The notes under the pieces were generated by a model, which worked only from the letters and a program-made list of their open reading frames with translations, did no database searches and had not been told where the DNA came from. Below, piece by piece: positions 62,311 through 64,000 of a stretch of DNA of 64,000 bases. Position 1 is the first letter of the stretch; each line of letters begins with the position of its first letter. The position numbers and the translations under genes are program-made. Origin of the DNA: Prostheceraeus crozeri (lineage: Eukaryota > Platyhelminthes > Polycladida > Euryleptidae); NCBI GenBank assembly GCA_907163375.1, contig CAJQUW010007550.1:292028-356027 (forward strand), written 5' to 3'.

Positions 62311-62794
62311 TTCCTCCCCCCTCCCACTCTTCCTTCAAATCCGCTATGTCCCCAAACAAATCTTCCATCACCGCATCCAAATCAACATCATCCTTCTTCT
62401 TCATATTCGCTCTCAACTCAACTTCCTCATTCGAACTCCCATCACTCGAACTCCCCTCACTCGCATTCCTCACCACTTTCTCCCCAATCACGTCCTGAAT
62501 CGTTGCCACCGCCTTTCTCACCTCTTCCCTTTCCAACAACTCTCCCTCAAACCATGCCTTGAACCCCTTCTCTCCGATGTTCCCACTCTCACACTGCAAA
62601 TGCGCCTTCATAAATTCCTTCTCATCCCCCATCACACATTTCCGACAAGACACACACAACCTCAACATCACTTTCCTCTCATGGCCCATCGTCCCCTCTT
62701 TTTCTTTTAAATGTTTCTTTAGTTCGCTACCTCTGGCAATCTTGCCACAACTGCACTTGCCCACTAGCATCTTGGCGTTACTCGCTTTCGTCAT
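62303..62794 (-). CDS. Cys-rich acidic protein (element 2)
   Basis: The protein is 163 aa. Residues about 10-65 hold Cys pairs (GKCSCGKIARGSELKKHLKE, LCVSCRKC, CE) that could bind zinc. Then a helical part (FKAWFEGELLEREEVRKAVA) and an acidic tail (SSDGSSNEEVEL, DLDAVMEDLFGDI) follow. It is the first gene inside the right terminal repeat on the minus strand and probably co-transcribed with the coiled-coil gene at 62310. Family unknown. Confidence 0.45.
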   Translation of the reverse strand: MTKASNAKMLVGKCSCGKIARGSELKKHLKEKEGTMGHERKVMLRLCVSCRKCVMGDEKEFMKAHLQCESGNIGEKGFKAWFEGELLEREEVRKAVATIQDVIGEKVVRNASEGSSSDGSSNEEVELRANMKKKDDVDLDAVMEDLFGDIADLKEEWEGGGSG

Positions 62795-63506
62795 GATAAT
62801 TCTGTAAAGATAGAGTAAAATTTGATAGCAAGTGTTTATAGGATACTACTTGCTGATATGCATTGAAAGACTAAGTCACCAAACATTTGATAGCAAGTCA
62901 GCAACCGTTTGGGTGTTAAGCTCTTGAATCCGTTACAGGCATTACTCAGAGGGGATCTTATCCCAGCTCCAAGGCCTCGACCCACAAATCCAACCTCGAT
63001 CGGACAGAGCGTGCGTCATATCACTGTGTTGGTATCCGGGCCCCAGTTTTGACATGAAAACCGGTGGAGTTATTTACAAGAGGAAACGACCCAAGTCACA
63101 GAGACTCATAAACGACTGCTTTTTATTCAAAAACTTTAATTATTATCATTAAATATGAATTTAAATTTTTCAGTATTTTAGTACTACTCATAAAACGTTT
63201 ATAAGTAGTCTGTCACCTTCAGCATAGCAAACGCTGTCGAATGTTTTTTGAATCAAGTCTAAAGGACTTGTAGAAGCAAAGTTATAGCCGTTTGAAGATT
63301 TCGGCCTACTATCATCAAATGGTCAGTCATGCTATACTGACTAACCTATAAGTCTGACACCTTAGCTGATATCAGCAATGTAAAGTCAGAAGTCCGATAT
63401 CGGACCTCAAGAGAAACGACTTACCTGTAGTCAGTTTCTCAACTTAGTGAAATTCCTCTCCCGATCCCGTTCTTATATACCCTGTGAATATGCAATCGAT
63501 AAGAGG
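62795..63506. other. Right subterminal region of element 2, no gene seen
   Basis: The region lies between the last gene and the right terminal repeat and may hold the promoter for the minus-strand genes. A GTCCGATATCGGAC palindrome lies at about 63391. Otherwise nothing is recognised. Confidence 0.5.
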
Positions 63507-63975
63507 GGGGGGACGTCAGTGAAATTTCAAAATTTGATGAAAAATGTTTTGGTGACGGTCCCAGGTCGAAATTCCACACTTTGGAAAATTTTCAAATTTT
63601 TACCCATACAAAGCCACTCTGACACTTAGGATTTTTTCAGGTGAGCGAGCTCCGACCTAAAATCTTGTAACCGCTCTAACTTTTGAACGAAGACAGATAG
63701 GAACAAGCCGATTGTTTCACTGAATTTGTCTCACTCTTAGCTTTCAAACGAGCTATCGCACGACAAAATCCGTCCACTGGAAGCCAAAATCGAAGCAAGC
63801 TGTCCAGAGGGGGGGGACGTCAGTGAAATTTCAAAATTTGATGAAAAATGTTTTGGTGACGGTCCCAGGTCGAAATTCCACACTTTGGAAAATTTTCAAA
63901 TTTTTACCCATACAAAGCCACTCTGACACTTAGGATTTTTTCAGGTGAGCGAGCTCCGACCTAAAATCTTGTAAC
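63507..63975 (-). repeat. Right terminal inverted repeat of element 2 (305-bp units)
   Basis: On the minus strand this reads as one partial unit followed by one full unit, with the unit starts (CTGACGTC on that strand) at 63823 and 63519, 304 bp apart. Sequence equals the left repeat except for C-run length. At 63975 the match stops and a different 25-bp sequence continues to the window end; this may be host flank or an outer part of the repeat. Confidence 0.9.
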
Positions 63976-64000
63976 CATATCGCAAAGCCCCGCAACTCTG

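Larger units (their letters stand above)
42820..63975. mobile_element. Polinton/Maverick-class virus-like element 2 (nearly whole)
   Basis: About 21 kb, bounded by inverted arrays of a 305-bp unit, with the diagnostic Polinton gene set: chromodomain integrase, protein-primed polymerase B, packaging ATPase, adenain-like protease, capsid-like protein and core-like proteins. Additional genes include a TBP-like protein, possible PC4-like proteins, a DEDD-type exonuclease-like protein and RING-like proteins. The element looks nearly whole, with at most one or two breaks. The full terminal-repeat units on the two sides are the same apart from the length of a C run, so the insertion is young or the ends are homogenised. 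The outer boundary on the left is uncertain (42820-43370), and the right end is at or near the window edge. No target duplication could be defined. Confidence 0.9.

Noticed and set aside
61702-62710. Long plus-strand frames rich in Leu, Ser and His
   Set aside because: They are antisense to the coiled-coil and Cys-rich genes, which have far better protein-like composition.
1-64000. Retroviral or LTR retrotransposon
   Set aside because: The only retroviral-type integrase sits in a Polinton gene set; no gag, protease-RT-RNase H order or LTR pair was seen.
1-64000. CRISPR array, rRNA or tRNA genes
   Set aside because: No spacer-repeat array fits, the direct repeats found are coding or terminal, and no cloverleaf with A and B boxes was recognised by eye.

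Overview
The window is AT-rich animal DNA, almost certainly from an invertebrate; the phylum cannot be fixed from the sequence. The host genes have metazoan traits: an SLC16-type monocarboxylate transporter, a Cys-loop receptor exon and an IAP-type RING exon. Host genes are sparse. Most of the sequence is mobile DNA of many classes: two Polinton/Maverick-class virus-like elements, Tc1-like and hAT DNA transposons, non-LTR retrotransposons and Penelope-like or related retroelements.

Layout. 1-12.1 kb: the right-hand part of a first Polinton-class element, a fossil with a handful of breaks, running off the left edge. It holds a capsid-like region, a fibre-like coiled-coil protein, zinc-finger proteins, a protein-primed DNA polymerase region, a packaging ATPase and several unknown proteins. 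12.1-13.9 kb: a decayed LINE. 14.5-15.0 kb: Cys-loop receptor first exon (minus strand). 16.3-17.4 kb: Tc1-like element with one stop codon. 19.3-21.0 kb: decayed Tc1-like element with clear TIRs. 24.7-25.2 kb: IAP-like RING exon. 25.5-29.7 kb: reverse transcriptase remnant split by a hAT element that holds a second hAT. 32.2-32.35 kb: near-perfect 74-bp palindrome. 33.3-34.6 kb: intact monocarboxylate transporter. 36.5-41.8 kb: Penelope-like element carrying two hAT insertions, the second of which carries a LINE. 42.8-64.0 kb: a second Polinton-class element, about 21 kb, nearly whole and young-looking, bounded by inverted arrays of a 305-bp unit.

The second Polinton-class element is the most interesting region. 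Besides the expected integrase (with chromodomain), protein-primed polymerase B, packaging ATPase, adenain-like protease, capsid-like and core-like proteins, it has a convincing TATA-binding-protein-like gene. Beside this lie two paralogous small proteins that may be PC4-like. An ATGCAAA motif recurs 29-46 bp upstream of about six of its start codons. Together these suggest the element carries part of its own transcription-initiation machinery. It also has a DEDD-type exonuclease-like protein, a stand-alone relative of the polymerase N-terminal domain, two RING-like small proteins and two short spliceosomal-type introns.

The first Polinton-class element is of a different sublineage. Its intergenic regions carry a family of tiny hairpins whose stems differ in sequence but keep pairing, and copies of this motif seem to have entered coding sequence as well.
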